Origin: Macropodus opercularis
Lineage: Eukaryota > Chordata > Actinopteri > Anabantiformes > Osphronemidae
Direction of reading: 5' to 3'
NCBI GenBank assembly: GCA_030770545.1
Contig: CM061096.1
Span: 17,111,001-17,175,000 of the forward strand
DNA: 64,000 nucleotides
Within the stretch, counting starts at the first letter, position 1; every line of letters begins with the position of its first letter. The notes under the pieces are model-generated. The model did not search any database. It was not told the origin of the DNA and worked only from the letters and a program-made list of their open reading frames with translations. Shown piece by piece: positions 22,011 through 34,330 of the stretch. The translations under genes and the position numbers were made by a program.

Positions 22011-24294
22011 AGACGCACCACACACACACACACACCTTCTCTGGGCCTCAGTGGACCGGGTCACTCCTCTTCTTCTGCTCACTCCAGCCCCACATCAGGA
22101 ACATTTGGACCAGCTCAGTCAGACCCGTCACTGTGTCCTCAACAGAACCGGTCTCGATCCCAGAGGCAGGTTCCGTCCATCTGTTTACCTGCACTGTAGT
22201 AACCTGGTTACTGTGACTCCACTCGCAGCTCATCGTTAATGTGAACCGGTCCGCACCTGTGTCTGACCCGTTTCCCAGCTCGGTGGAAACCTTCCATCAA
22301 CTTCCACAAGCTCGTTCAGTTTCACTTTTGTGTTTGAACTCGAGGAGGCGTCACTGCTGTGTAAACAGCTGAACAGAGGAAATCTGGTCTTTCCGTTTCC
22401 ATGACAACTGTAGCCTGGTTACTGGGAGCAGGTAAACATTGTCTGTGTCTCAGACAGATGCCAGACCAGGTTCTGAATACATTAATGCTCCAATTGTTTT
22501 GGATCCAGTTTGAGATTTAAAGAACTTTTAAACTGTTTAAATGTCTTCCTCACTAAAGATGGTCCAGAAGGTTTCAGTGGTTCTGGTCCAAGCGCTGTTG
22601 CTAAGCTTCACAGCCTGGGGACGCAGCCAGAACTGGGTCAAAACTATAAGCTGCATCCTCACATCAGCAGCTGAGGTTCAGTTTCCTCACTCTCCACCAC
22701 TCAACCAAGGAAGTCTGAGGACAAACTGACCCGGGTCCGCTGACCTGCCGATCCTCTGACCGGACCTGGGTCGAAGTTCACTGATGATGGTGTTTGACTT
22801 TTGAGCTTGGTTCCGGCTCGCCCCTGTCCACTAGTGATCCGGAGCAGACGGCGGCGCCGCCCTCGTCTCGCTGGGCTGTGAGGTGTTGCTGATATAAAGA
22901 TGTTGTGTGTCAGAAACGGAAGAAGCTGATCTGTTACTGTAACGTCTGCTCCTTAAAATGTTGTATCTTCTCCTGCAGTCTTTGGATTAACGAGACTAAA
23001 GGCCCCACCAACGCTCACTGGCCACTTTAGGAGGTACCTGCAAAGTCCATTATATCAGGATTGCACTTGAAATAATCCTGACACTGACACATTAGAACCT
23101 GGTAGAAGTAGGTCTCCTGTGTCCAGGCGTTCCACCGCCGCGCAGTCCTCAGTTATGTGTGTGAGCTTCTAGACACTGATGCTTCGCCCGGTTGTGTTTC
23201 CTGGTCTTTAATGTGAGTTCACCCTGGAACTGTTGAACATCACAGGAAGACGCTTCCGCGTGTCCAGTCTGTGTCCTGCCGGGCTGCAGGTCAGTCTCCT
23301 CCTCTCCGTCCCCGTCAGCGCGATGGACTGAAGGAGAAGCCGGTGGATATGAAGTCAGGCTCTTTCTATCCAGGCTCGTCTCACCCGTGTGCTTCTGTGG
23401 CCTCTGTTGCTTTTTATCGGCCCAGTTATTTCAGGTGATTCTTGTCGTAGAGGAATTGTTTAAAGTGATGAATAAAGGTGAAAGCGAGAATAAGAACATG
23501 TTTAGTACCAGAGTGTTGCCGCTCAGGTTTCACTTCCTTTTTATGTCTGTGGTTCCACCCGAGTCTAAAGTGTGATTTATGCCAGAAGCCCATCAGCTCA
23601 CAGCTTCTTTCTGTTTTATCTGAGGAAAGCACATTCTGCCTCAACAACATCCGCAGTCAGGAAGACGCAGCGTCCTGCGCTGGGCCTCGTCTGCCCGTTT
23701 CAGTAAAGTCGCACACGCTCCTCTTAACGCCAGCTCTGACTTCTCCCCTGAAGCACTGAAGTGAACGTTTCCTCCACCTCGTCGGCTGCTATCGAGTGAA
23801 GGAGGAGCTGATAACGAAACTCAAATGAAGAACACGAGCCTGCAGAAAGCTGATAAGAAACCGTTTAGGTCTCAGCTCGGCGTGCCAGGACAAGTTCAGC
23901 ACCTTCCTACCTTCCTATCTACCTATTCATCTGTCTATCAGACAGAGAGATCATCTCTATCTGTCACACACAGAGTCTGTGCGCTTTTACGCACGGCACG
24001 TGTCTACAGTAACGACGGCAGCACAAACAAGTGGTAAACATCAATGAGCGCGTGATTCTCGTCCCCTGGCCCCCAGCTCCGCTTTCGGGCTTTGGCAGGA
24101 CGTAAACATCTCGGCTCTGCCACCTTATCGCTCCGCAGCAGGCGCGTAACGGCGCTGCTGTGTCCGCGGTATCCACCCGCAGCACCAGCGTCTGAGGCAG
24201 GGGCTGCTGCAGCTGCGCTTCCAGCTTTGTTGGCCAGTGATGCGGGCGAGCAGCAGCGTGTCCGAGTCTTTCTGTTCGCGGACAGGACGGAAGG
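22011..24294. other. rab3d 3' UTR and epor upstream region
   Basis: No coding exon was recognised. The 5' half is presumably the rab3d 3' UTR; no clear polyadenylation signal was assigned. A degenerate (CTAT)n-like stretch lies at about 23905-23965. Three GATA motifs precede epor: TGATAA at 23809, TGATAAG at 23851, and CTTATC (GATAAG on the other strand) at 24124. The genes that sit between RAB3D/TMEM205 and EPOR in human (CCDC159, PLPPR2) are not visible. Confidence 0.5.
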
Positions 24295-26721
24295 ATGACA
24301 TGTGATCACCCGAGCCCAGTGTTGGTTCTTTGGATGACGATCTGCGCCGTGAGAGCAGCGTCCGTCGGGTTTGATGAGAAGGGTAAGAGACCGCGGAACT
24401 GACGAGCTCTGTACTGGGTGAACGTAACATGAGTCTCTAATGTCTTCTCTCTGACGGTCAGTGTCTTTGCTGCTGGAAGTGGAACCAACAAACCCAAAGT
24501 GCTTCGCTGAAGCCTTGACGGACTTGACGTGTTTCTGGGAGGACTATGACGAGAGGACCGGTTCCGTGGACCAGTACACATTCATATACAACTACCAGTA
24601 AGTTATGGAGGTCGCGAGCTCATCAATTCACGCAGCCGCTGTTTCTGTGTGGAGCACGAGAGCACGTGTCAAACATGAGTAGGAAGCAGCAGAAACAAAC
24701 GAACGATCAGTGTAACCGAACCAGAACAGCAGGCCCAGCTCTGAGCCCGTGTCCTCATCTTCTGTCCTGAGCAGAAATGAAAACAGCAGCAGGTGCCCGC
24801 TGAGAGCCACGGCTGCAGCCGGAGGGAGGACGCTGTTCGTCTGCCATCTGAACCGAACCCAGATGTTTGTCCAGATGTTCATCCAAGTTCGTCGGGAGGG
24901 GAAACTGATCTACAACCGCAGCCTCCTCATCGACCAGCTCTGTAAGTGTCACGCTTCACCTGCGAGCTTCAGGCTGCGAGCTGGACGTGTTAGTCGAGCG
25001 TCTCCAGGTTTTAAGTGGAACTTACGGGACGCGCTGAATCAAGCTGTTTCCTAAACGCTAACTGTGTTTGCGTCAGTTCTTCTGGACCCTCCTGCCAACG
25101 TGACCGTGAGCGGCGCGGGGCAGCAGGGCCAGCTCAGCGTCAGCTGGAGGCCGCCTTCTCTCAAGTACATGGACGACAGCATGATGTACCAAGTCAGCTA
25201 CGCAGCAGCCGACAGTCGAGAGGCGCAGGTACAAGCCTATGATCGGTATAATTAGAATACATAATCGTATCTAATAGCGTCAAGGCATCCCAGGTGTTCA
25301 ATGCGCTCTGACCTTTGACCTTTGCAGGAGGAGACGGCCCTGGCGAGCACTGAGCTGAAGCTACGAGGCCTGCAGCCAGGGACCGAGTACAGCGTGCGGG
25401 TCCGTGTGAAGCTGGACGGGATCACCTACAGCGGATACTGGAGCGCCTGGAGTGACCCCGTGGTCGTGGAGACTCTGCCTGCAGGTCAGCATCCTACAGA
25501 GAACAGCTCTCTCTTTCAGCCACTCTTCCAAATGTTGACTGCTCTGTCTCCTCAGAACTCGACCCGCTCATCATATCCCTGACCCTCATCATCTCGTTCA
25601 TCCTCATTGTGCTGTCCCTCAGTGTGTTCCTGTCCCATGGCAGGTCAGTCCAACACGGGGATCGTTTATTAAGCTCAAACATTTCTGGTTCTGAGCGTTT
25701 CAGACTGAATTGAATTTTCTGTCCATCTCAGGTTTCTCAAAAAGAAGATTTGGCCAACTATTCCAACTCCAGACAACAAGTTCCACGGTCTCTTCGCCGT
25801 TCACGGTGGGGACTTTAAGGTAAGAACCGACTGCAGGCCAGTCACTGCCTGTAAGGTCCAAACCCACGTCTCGTCTCGCAGGTGTAGAGGATCAACGCAG
25901 ACACATGAGGACTTGGAAAGATCCAACAGTTCTCAAGAATGTTAACATAAATCCATACATGTCAGTACAGGAAAACTCGAGGCCAGACATCAGAGGTTTC
26001 ATGATCCTTGTTGTTTTGACAGGAGTGGTTACGACAGACCAGCGGAGGCCTGTGGCTGACTCCAGCTTCCTACTTCTCAGAGGAATGTCCGTTTCCCCTG
26101 GAGGTCCTGTCAGAGCTCAGCGTTTGCTCGTCGCTGCCGTCTCCTCCTCTGTCACCCAGCGCCTCCAGAGCTTCAACTGCAGGCAGAGGCCTAGACGACC
26201 GACAGCCGTTGGAACGAGGGGATTTGGGTGTGGCAGAGGATTGGAAAGCTTTGCCACACGACCCCTGGCTGATGAATCTACGAGCACTTCACCAGCACCA
26301 CGTCCCTTGCTCTCAGTCGTCTCTGCTGGAGTCCCAAGATGCGTACGTCACCCTCAGCGCCGCTGACCACGGCGGACGCGAACGCCTGGGTGACCCCCTT
26401 GGGGAGGCCTTACCCCTCGAAGTGCTCCTGGCCTCCAAAAAGACGGTGCTGTCCGAATCCCACTCTGACCTGGGCTCGGTGCAGCAGAGCTCCGGCTCCC
26501 AGTCCAGCTTCGAGTACCCGAACCACAGCTGGATGCCCAAAGGCCCTGGCTACATCTACATGGCAGGGGCCGACTCTGGCGTGTCTATGGACTACAGCCC
26601 CATGAGCAGAGCAGACGACTTTGGGAAAGCGGTCATCTACGCCAACGACTACAAGAACGAGGTCGCAGCTTTCCGAAGACCGTTTCTGACCAGGCAGCAC
26701 TCCGTCCACGATGACGGCTGA
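24295..26721 (+). CDS. epor: erythropoietin receptor (class I cytokine receptor)
   Basis: Eight exons give 524 residues: 24295-24382, 24462-24597, 24775-24941, 25077-25228, 25328-25484, 25556-25643, 25732-25819 and 26023-26721. The order is a signal peptide in exon 1 (about residues 1-24) and a cytokine-receptor N domain with two disulphide pairs (CFAEALTDLTCFW and CPLR...VCHL). Next comes a fibronectin-III domain ending in the WSAWS box at 219-223. One membrane helix follows (about 237-259, PLIISLTLIISFILIVL), then JAK2 Box 1 with KKIWPTIPTP. The long cytoplasmic tail has candidate phosphotyrosine sites: DAYVTL, FEYPNH, GYIYMAG, MDYSPM and AVIYANDY. Ligand binding drives JAK2-STAT5 signalling in erythroid progenitors. 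The eight-exon structure matches the mammalian gene. AATAAA lies at 27019-27024. The next gene, swsap1, is convergent, as in human. Confidence 0.94.
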
Positions 26722-27018
26722 GGACGGGCCACAGCAGAGGTGCACCAAGGATTCCAGCTCCCACAGAAACAAAAAGCCAAGTCCGCTGGATGAGCAGGCT
26801 TCGCTTCCGTTCCAACCACGTCGTCTGATCTGTAGCAGACAGTGTGATGATCTTTAGAATCCTACCGTGTAAATACGACGTTTTTATATGACGTGACCTG
26901 TCGTGAGTGTTTCTGTATTATTAGCTCAGCTATTAGCTGAGTCGACATCCTGACTGTTGTCGTGTCAGTGTTAAGAATATAACTGATGATAATCTGTCAT
27001 TTTCTTTTTGTTAACTCC

Positions 27019-27024
27019 AATAAA
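27019..27024 (+). terminator. epor: polyadenylation signal AATAAA of epor
   Basis: A canonical hexamer lies about 300 bases after the epor stop, in an AT-rich 3' UTR. No gene intervenes before the convergent swsap1. Confidence 0.6.
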
Positions 27025-27787
27025 ACGCACACGTTGCTTCTTGTACATTTTTACTGGTTCTTATCGCTCCATCGTGACAACACTGTGACCGATGGCGTCT
27101 GGGCTTCAGACGCCCCCTGCTTTACTCTGCGCTTCCTGGTTTTCGAACGCGAATCCGGTCTGAGCCAAATAAGGTAAAATCCTTTTTTATTTCTGCCGTT
27201 TGCTCTGTACCCAGCGACACATCATCCCTGCTGGCAGCTCGTAGCACCTCATATATTCCTAAATATCTGTGCGTCCAGGCTTTTAAGGCTGATGAGCTGG
27301 TGAAACAGAAAAGGAGCAAACTAAAGCCACAGTGGAACATTTTTTTATTTCTAAATAAAAACAAGAACAAAAACGTAGTCGCGTTGCTTCTGTCTATACA
27401 TATGAACAGGTTTTTGTGGATGAGTGTGACTCCCTACTTGTTACTTGTAATTGTCTTACTCATTTAAACTTCTCTGTTCTTCTAAATGTGACCACGTTCA
27501 TATTATTAACTTTTATGTATAATCTTTAAAAACCATTTAGCATAAACGAACAAAAACATGACCTCACACTGTTCTCTGGGCATTTATTGATGATAATGGT
27601 TTCAAACCGTCACTGCTTTAGTCGTGTTTTGCACAGGCTGCTGTAGACTCAGCTTTAAATCTTGTTCGGCACAGTTATCAAGAAAGGAGGCTGCACCAGC
27701 CCGTCACCAATTTTCACATGAACGCAACCAAAGAACGGAAACATTACAGGATTTCAGCTTAGAGCTGGAAACGTTTATGAACATAAA

Positions 27788-28845
27788 TCAGATCCACCCA
27801 GATGCGGAGCGTCGACCTGTCAGTTCATTACAAACCACTTTAAACTCCATTAAACCGCTGGGGAAGACCAGCAGCTGCCCCTGGTCCTCCCAGCCAGACA
27901 GGTAAACGTGCCACAGCTCCTGCAGTCCGGCTGCCGCAGCTTCGTAGCCTCTGTCCTGGTCCAGAGTGCAGCGTGTCTGGAAGTAGCGATCCAGCACGTT
28001 CAGGTCGGGATCGGTGGCGGAGGCGTCAGCCGGTCCAGGGTGCAGTTCTGACTGGAAAGAGGCGAGGAGGCGACAGGGAGCCGACGCAGACGACCGCCGC
28101 TCCAGGACCTGTGTGAGAAACGCAGCCGTGTCACACAGCAGCGCGGACAGGTGTGCGGCGCAGGAGCGCTCACCTGGGCGAAGCCCGGCAGCGCACAGGA
28201 AGCCCTCCAGCCGGTCCACGACGATCAGAGACGGAGGCGCGGACTCGTGAAGGCCGGCCACCTGCTGCAGCAGCTCCTCCGCGGTCCTGGGATAGCAAAA
28301 GGTGATTTTCTTCAAAAAGACAAACGAGAGTCCAGAATCAGAGCAGCGCCAGCGACTCTCATCATGCGGTCACGTCTCTTGCTTGTATCCATTTGGGCCC
28401 ATTTGATTAGGGACGCGCTGCTTAGTTTTCCCTTCACTTGAATCGGTTTGGACTTTGACACAAACCTGATCTTAGTACCTGCGCGACGGTTCGGGTGTTT
28501 GGACTGAATGACCCACTGTCTAAGTGCAGCCTGAGCCTTGTTCTGCTGAGTGAAACCACGTGTGTGCACCACGGAGGGTGACCTGCTCTCTACCTTCAGA
28601 CCTTCCGGACTCTGATTCGGGAGCCGCTTCTGCAGAGGCGCCGGCAGACTCTGGATCTGTGTCCGGGTGAAGAACACGACTCTAATGCCCAGCTCGGAGG
28701 CGGCTGTGACGGCCGCCAGCAGCAGCACGGTCCGGCTGATGCTCCGGTCCCCGACCAGCAGGGTGCTGCCGCCGGGCGAGGTGGTCCTCTTTAGACCCGG
28801 TTCCGACGTCAAGGTGCTAAACGTGAGGGCTAAAATGTCTGCCAT
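27788..28845 (-). CDS. swsap1: SWIM-type zinc finger 7-associated protein 1 (RAD51 paralog-like ATPase fold)
   Basis: Two exons on the minus strand (28845-28594 and 28309-27788) encode 257 residues; human SWSAP1 has 229. The N terminus carries STLLVGDRSISRT where the human protein has a Walker A loop. Then come VVFFTRTQIQSLP, KITFCYPRTAEELLQ at the exon junction, the Walker B-like SLIVVDRLEGF, and LNVLDRYFQTRC near the end. SWSAP1 pairs with SWS1/ZSWIM7 and supports RAD51 and DMC1 filaments in homologous recombination. The Walker A lysine is missing here (GDRSISRT). Position between epor (convergent) and znf653 (divergent, 296 bases apart) fits the human neighbourhood. A 3' AATAAA on this strand lies at about 27588-27583. 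Confidence 0.85.
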
Positions 28846-29141
28846 CACTGCTCTCTGGCTGCGTCTGACTGCGGCGCCTGTTTACATGCTGCACGCTGGT
28901 GTTCGTGCTTCTCCGTCCGCGTGGAAACTGCTGAAAACCATTGGTTCCGCTTCGGGACTGATTTCAAACCGTGAACGGTTCCCTCCGCTTTGTGACAGAT
29001 GCAATCGAACGTTTGGCGTCTGGCCTTTTTATGAATCCTTACAGCCCCGCAGTCAGGAACCACCGGAACCAAACCCGTGTCTTCCCGGCGCCCTGTTCGG
29101 ATGGACACAACATCCGGGACGCTGCAGCTGTTGTAGCCAAG
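28846..29141. promoter_or_regulatory. shared bidirectional promoter swsap1/znf653
   Basis: The two start codons diverge, separated by 296 bases. The spacer is moderately GC-rich with no TATA box. AAGATGGCGG, a YY1-type motif, spans 29138-29147 and overlaps the znf653 ATG. Shared promoter activity is inferred from spacing and composition. Confidence 0.5.
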
Positions 29142-32100
29142 ATGGCGGAACAGGAGGCTCCCCTGGACGTGGACCCAGCTGGGGACCGAGGGAAGGCGGC
29201 TAGGAGGCGGTGCAGAGGACGTCCCAGGCTCACGGACTCCGACCGGGCCCAGAGGCGCCTTGAATCCCGTAAGAAGTACGACGTGCGGCGGGTGTACCTG
29301 GGGGAGTCCCACCGGCTGTGGAGCGAGCTCCGCCGGCGGACCAGTCTGAGCGATGCCGGGCTGGCGGACTACCTGATCCTGCTCCACTCCACCTACGGAG
29401 AGCAGCACCAGTCCGGGTAGGCACCGCAGGGGCCTCGCCGAACCTGTCGGTCACATCCGGACGCCTCTCAGCTGTTGGTGGGGTTTTATTCTGAAACCCG
29501 AACGTTAGTCAGTTACGTGCATGGGCGGCTTCTAACGCGCCGGGTCCCTGGGCAGCGACGTGTAAAGGCCCCTCAGGGCTCGTGGGCTCGGTTCTGGTTG
29601 AGGAGACTTTATTTGTTTAGCGACTGTTCTGCTTCCCCGTTTCCCTGTTCTTAAAATAGCTGTAATGGTTGTGGTGGTTGAAGATCAGGGGAATCCTCCT
29701 TCGCCCCTGGAGCCTTTCAGTCAAAACGTGTGAATAAATCACGAAGTCACTGTCTGAGTTTAAATAAAGACAGAGATCAGCTGATGAGCTTTTCCCTCTG
29801 AATGAAGTCGGGTTAGGTGACAGCTTGAAGCCAACAGATTTCAGAAAAGGTTGTGGATCTTTGTTCCTTTGTGAGTTTGGATTGTGTTTATGTTGTGGAA
29901 AGAACAGAACAGGTTTAGTTTCTTAGCGTTTGAACACAAGTGCACCTGACACAGTAAATTCAATAACAGTGATGTTTCTCTATTAAAGGAAGAAAACGGT
30001 TCCTGAGCTACTGCTCAAGCAGAATAAAGGTGAGTGAAGTCTGAACAGAGCTTTTACAGCTTTAATCGTCAGTTTGTTTATTTAATGCCAGTTTAAGGCG
30101 TTACAGAATGCAACAATACAACCGCACACACACAGAAGCAAGCAGTCGGGAGTCGGTGTCCAGCCTCCAGAGCCTGGTGCGTTGGTACCAAGATCATTCG
30201 CACTCCTGCCCTCTGGAGCCCCAGCTCCGAGCCCTGGAGCCACAGCCGGACCTCTCCACGGCCGCCACCTGGCAGTGCGACGCCCACCACTCGTTTGTGC
30301 AGTACCTGTGGTCACCACAGTGGGAGGCCAGAGACTCAGAACATGAGGAAGGGGCAACTGGAGAAGCTGAAGGCGAGGGTGCAGCCAAACCAGATGTGCC
30401 GGTGGCTAAAGTGGGCAGGAGGAGGAGAAAGGCTAAAGGTGCTGTATGAGAACTTCATTCATCAACATTCCTCAGTGATCAGTTGAGTTCAGTGGGTTTT
30501 TATTGATCTGCTTTTCTGTAGATATGGGAAAAATTGTGGCTGTTGGATGTGTCCAACATCCAACCATCAACCCGGCGGAGCAGGCCACAGCTCCAGACCA
30601 CCAGTCCAGGGCTGAAGCAGCTTCCAGGGTTGCTCAGCTGAGCGAACAGCCCATGTGGGAGATGGTCCTGGAGCGTGAGCAAGACTCTCCTGGTGCAGCC
30701 TTTCAGTCCATCCCCTCAGAGCAGGAGGTGGAGGATCTGAGGCAGGATGGAGGCGAAGGAGGAGGAGACAAACTCGGAGAAGAAGAAACCAGCACTAACC
30801 CACACAGCTACGAGTGTCCTACAAGTAGGGCGACGTCGCTAGTGGACAAACTGGATAAGACAGACGAGGACCCGGTGCTGTCACAGAGCCTGGGTGGCTC
30901 GGAGCCGCTGGACACTCAGCCAGAGCTGTCGGTCCCGCCACCCTTCCGGGTTCAGGAGCAGAGTAACCTGTTTGATCCCCAGACTCTGCAGACTGTGGTG
31001 AGCAGCTGTGAGAGTGAGCTCCCGGACCAGAGGACGGCTTTGGAAGGTTCACAGGTAGGACGACGAGCTTCTGGGAAAGTGGCTGCAACATACGTAGATC
31101 CTCCGCTGCAGCCGTCTGCGCAGACTGTCAGCTGCTTCCTGTTTGCTTTCATTTAGTTGAGATGGTTTTAGGATTAGAATTTTTGTTTAGACAAACCGCT
31201 GTTTGTAACTGAGAAGAAACTCCACAGAAAGAGGATGACTGGTAGTCACGTAAACCACGTTGGGGACCCACGACAGATATCGCTCACTTAACTTTTCCAC
31301 ACGTTTACACAAAGTGGTTCTGATGTCTTGTTTCCCAGTTAATTATCATCACCGGTCCGAGCTACGAGGCCCTGGCGTCAGAAGGCATCCAGCTCAACGT
31401 GGGCGGTGGGAGCGTGGAGGAAGTCACCTGCACTGTGATCGGGGGCGTCTACAACCAGATGTGCACGTCCGACTCAAAAACGGCAGATGACGAAGACTCC
31501 ATGACAGGTGAGCCGTCCTCACAGGTGTGTGTCCAGGTCCAGTAAAGTGTGAACCGATCAGAGTTGCTTCGCCAAGTCGTTTCTCGTGATGCGTTTTCCT
31601 CTTCCCAACAGAACTCGCACGTCCTTTAATGTCACTTTGGTTTTTGCTGGTTTGATAGAAATTCAGGGAAAACGTCTCCTGCTCGGACAGTTGGACACGT
31701 GTATGTCTGCGTTTTGTTTTCCTGCAGGTTTGAGTGACAAACAGCTGCTGCAGGCGTCGGTCGAAGCGCTGGAGCTGAGCCGCGACAGGGAGCTGCAGAG
31801 GAGCCTGAGCAGGTTCGTGGACCAAACTCTCAGCACAGTGAAGACGGATCAGCTGAGTCTCCAGCGTCTTGCTTTACAGGTCAAAGAGGAACAGACGAGG
31901 TCCGGTCATCGAGGCCGACGGGATGCTGAAGATGTTTCACTGTCCCTATGAGGGCTGCAGTCAGGTCTACGTGGCCATCAGCAGCTTCCAGGTCAGGACT
32001 TCATGTTCAACCTTTCAGCTTCAGTTTCCTTGAACAAAAACCAAATGGACCGTTTCTCTGCAGAATCACGTAAACCTAGTTCACAGGAAAGGCCGGACCA

Positions 32101-32703
32101 AGGTGTGTCCTCATCCAGGCTGTGGGAAGAAGTTTTACCTGTCAAACCACCTGCATCGTCACATGATCATCCACTCAGGTAGGCCCGCGGCGGCGTCCCG
32201 TCACGTCTGCGCCTCCATAAAGCCCCAAACGTAACAGCGTCTCCTTTCAGGTGTCCGAGATTTCATCTGTGAGACGTGTGGGAAGTCGTTCAAGCGCAAG
32301 AATCACCTGGAGGTTCACAGACGGACGCACACAGGAGAGACGCCGCTGCAGTGAGTTACCTTCATCTGAACATTGTGCTGAGTTGATGGTTCACGCACGC
32401 AGCCGCTCTGACATAAACGCTAATTGATGAACCGTGTGTCGGTAACTACGTTCAGATGTGTTTATGGCTTCATGAAATGTCTGCGACAGCGTTAAATGAC
32501 ACCTGTCTTCTCTCTCCTCCGTCAGATGTGAAATCTGTGGCTACCAGTGTCGCCAGCGTGCGTCTCTGAACTGGCACATGAAGAAACACACTCCTGAGGC
32601 CCACTACAACTTCACCTGTGAGTTCTGTGACAAGCGGTTCGAGAAGCTGGACAGTGTGAAGTTCCACAAGCTGAAGAGTCACCCGGACAAACAGGCCACC
32701 TGA
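29142..32703 (+). CDS. znf653: zinc finger protein 653 (apparent one-base frameshift in exon 6)
   Basis: Nine exons are traced: 29142-29416, 29989-30029, 30136-30438, 30522-31054, 31339-31507, 31728-31991, 32064-32178, 32251-32350 and 32526-32703. Exon 1 carries RGRPRLTDSDRAQRR and YDVRRVYLGE. Exon 3 carries SLVRWYQDHSHSCPLEP, and exon 5 IIITGPSYEALASEG. The last four exons encode five C2H2 fingers starting at FHCPYEGCSQVY. All match ZNF653 (ZIP67), a nuclear corepressor of orphan receptors such as SF-1. Exon 6 is one base too long: the frame from its 5' end runs to a stop at 31949-31951, while the zinc-finger frame begins around VIEADGMLKMFHC. The switch lies between about 31890 and 31905. 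This may be a sequencing or assembly error, a polymorphism or a real lesion; all other exons are intact. The exon 3 acceptor (30135) is the least certain junction. Confidence 0.88.
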
Positions 32704-34240
32704 GCAAGCTGTGCCGGTCGCAGCTGCAGCAGAACTCTGATTGAAACGGTCTGGATTTAAACTAAGCATTAACTCAGGGAAAGGCCACTGAGGCGAGCTC
32801 CCTGTTTTCAAGGGTAGACCGGATGATACAATCGAACACAACCAGAACCACACAGCACAGGAACAGATGGAGTCCAGAGGGTTTCCAGCAGTCAGCGATG
32901 AAACGTGCTGGAATGATTTGGGCTCTGTTTGCAGCAGATGATGAAACTGGGACCAGCAGCTCTGTCGGACTCGTAGTCTATGTCTACGTGCTGGACAAAC
33001 GGACTCTCTGCGTCGCCTGGTGAAGACACTGCCTCCGTTAACCATCCACCTCCCGTGACGGTGGCTCAAATGTGGGTCAAGCAAATGTCCAGACGCTCAC
33101 GTCCGCTCAAGCGCAGGCTGAGTAGTCGACAGGTTCCCTGTTGCTCTAAAGCGAGAATGGACTCGCAAAGCAACTCCTGTGACTTAATGTGACGCTTTCT
33201 CAGGACGTTCCACCTCAGCCTTTGTTCTGTCAGTGTTTACCGATTAAACGTTATGAAGGATGACGTTGTTTTCCATTTTACACAGCGTGTTCGTGCTTCT
33301 GGTGTGTGTGAATGTGTGTTAATAGTAAGAAAGCAGCGGCCAGTTTACTGGTCCTGCACCAGGTGTTGGACTGAAACGAGACCAGGCTACGTTATGACGT
33401 TATTTACACAGAACTGAACATTTCCTCTCCAGGAGATGAGGAGCAGGAGGGTCCGCGCTCCAGGACTCTGTGAGTTCTAAACGTGGGATAATGTGAGAAC
33501 CACTAAACCCCACCAGAAACGCACAGGTCCTCACAGCGAGAGCATAAACGTAGGACTAGTGAGTAAATGGTGGTAAATTAAACTAAGCGGCTCCATAGTC
33601 ACATCTGGATCACAGCAGCATTTCCATCCATAAGCATGAGAGTCTGGGCTGAGGTGAGCAGTGTATATTCAGTATTATTATATATTATAATTATATATTA
33701 TATAATCAATATTCAGGACAACAGGACGCTGCTGCCTCATGTCTCCTTCCCCTCAAACCGAGTCCTGGACCAGAATCGGAGGATGAATTCATGTTTATAG
33801 CAGCTGACCTGAGATTTTCCTTCAGCGACCAATGAGGGGCCAAAATCTGGAAACTCTGCAACCACAGCAACAATGTTTAAACCTGTTTGTAGACAAGTTT
33901 GCAAATGTATTAAAAATCTGAATAATTTAGAAATAGCTTGGCCCAGTTCTGCTTGAGTCAGAACCTCCATATTGACGTGTGAACGGTGCTGGTACCTTCA
34001 CGTCCCGTATTCGGCCTCGTTCAGCCCAGCAGGTGGATGTTGTTCTTACTGCTGCCATTGGTTTGTTGCCTTAATAACCTGTGTTCGCATTGACACCTGC
34101 AGTGGTGAGCCACAGGTGAGCTCTCTCCCTCCCTCAGGAGTGGGCGGCCTGTTTCCATGACGATGTGTGTTATTACTCGGCAGCTCTGGTCACGCCTTGC
34201 CGCTCCCCCTCCCTCCCCTCTGTCAAAATAAGGGCACGAA
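32704..34240. other. znf653 3' UTR and intergenic region to tspan1-like
   Basis: No coding exon was seen. ATTAAA near 33243 is a possible znf653 polyadenylation signal. A short AT-rich, partly self-complementary stretch lies at 33662-33710. Confidence 0.5.
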
Positions 34241-34244
34241 GCAG

Positions 34245-34330
34245 AGCGAGTCATTCGGCAGCTACAGCCTCATCAGCACCCGGAGCCTGAACCCGGACCA
34301 CGGCACATGCCTGAATTCCTCCCACGACAG
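34245..34330 (+). promoter_or_regulatory. tspan1: probable 5' UTR exon of the tspan1-like gene
   Basis: An exon-like stretch ends CCACGACAG|GTGAGC near 34330. The coding exon starts after an acceptor CTCGCAG at about 35400, 20 bases before the ATG. An intron of about 1.07 kb in the 5' UTR is inferred. An AT-rich AAAATAAGGG lies just upstream of the exon. Confidence 0.4.

Noticed and set aside
31879..31898. A mini-intron (GTCAAAG...ACGAG, 20 bases) that might explain the znf653 frame change
   Set aside because: Far too short for spliceosomal removal, and its removal does not restore the zinc-finger frame.
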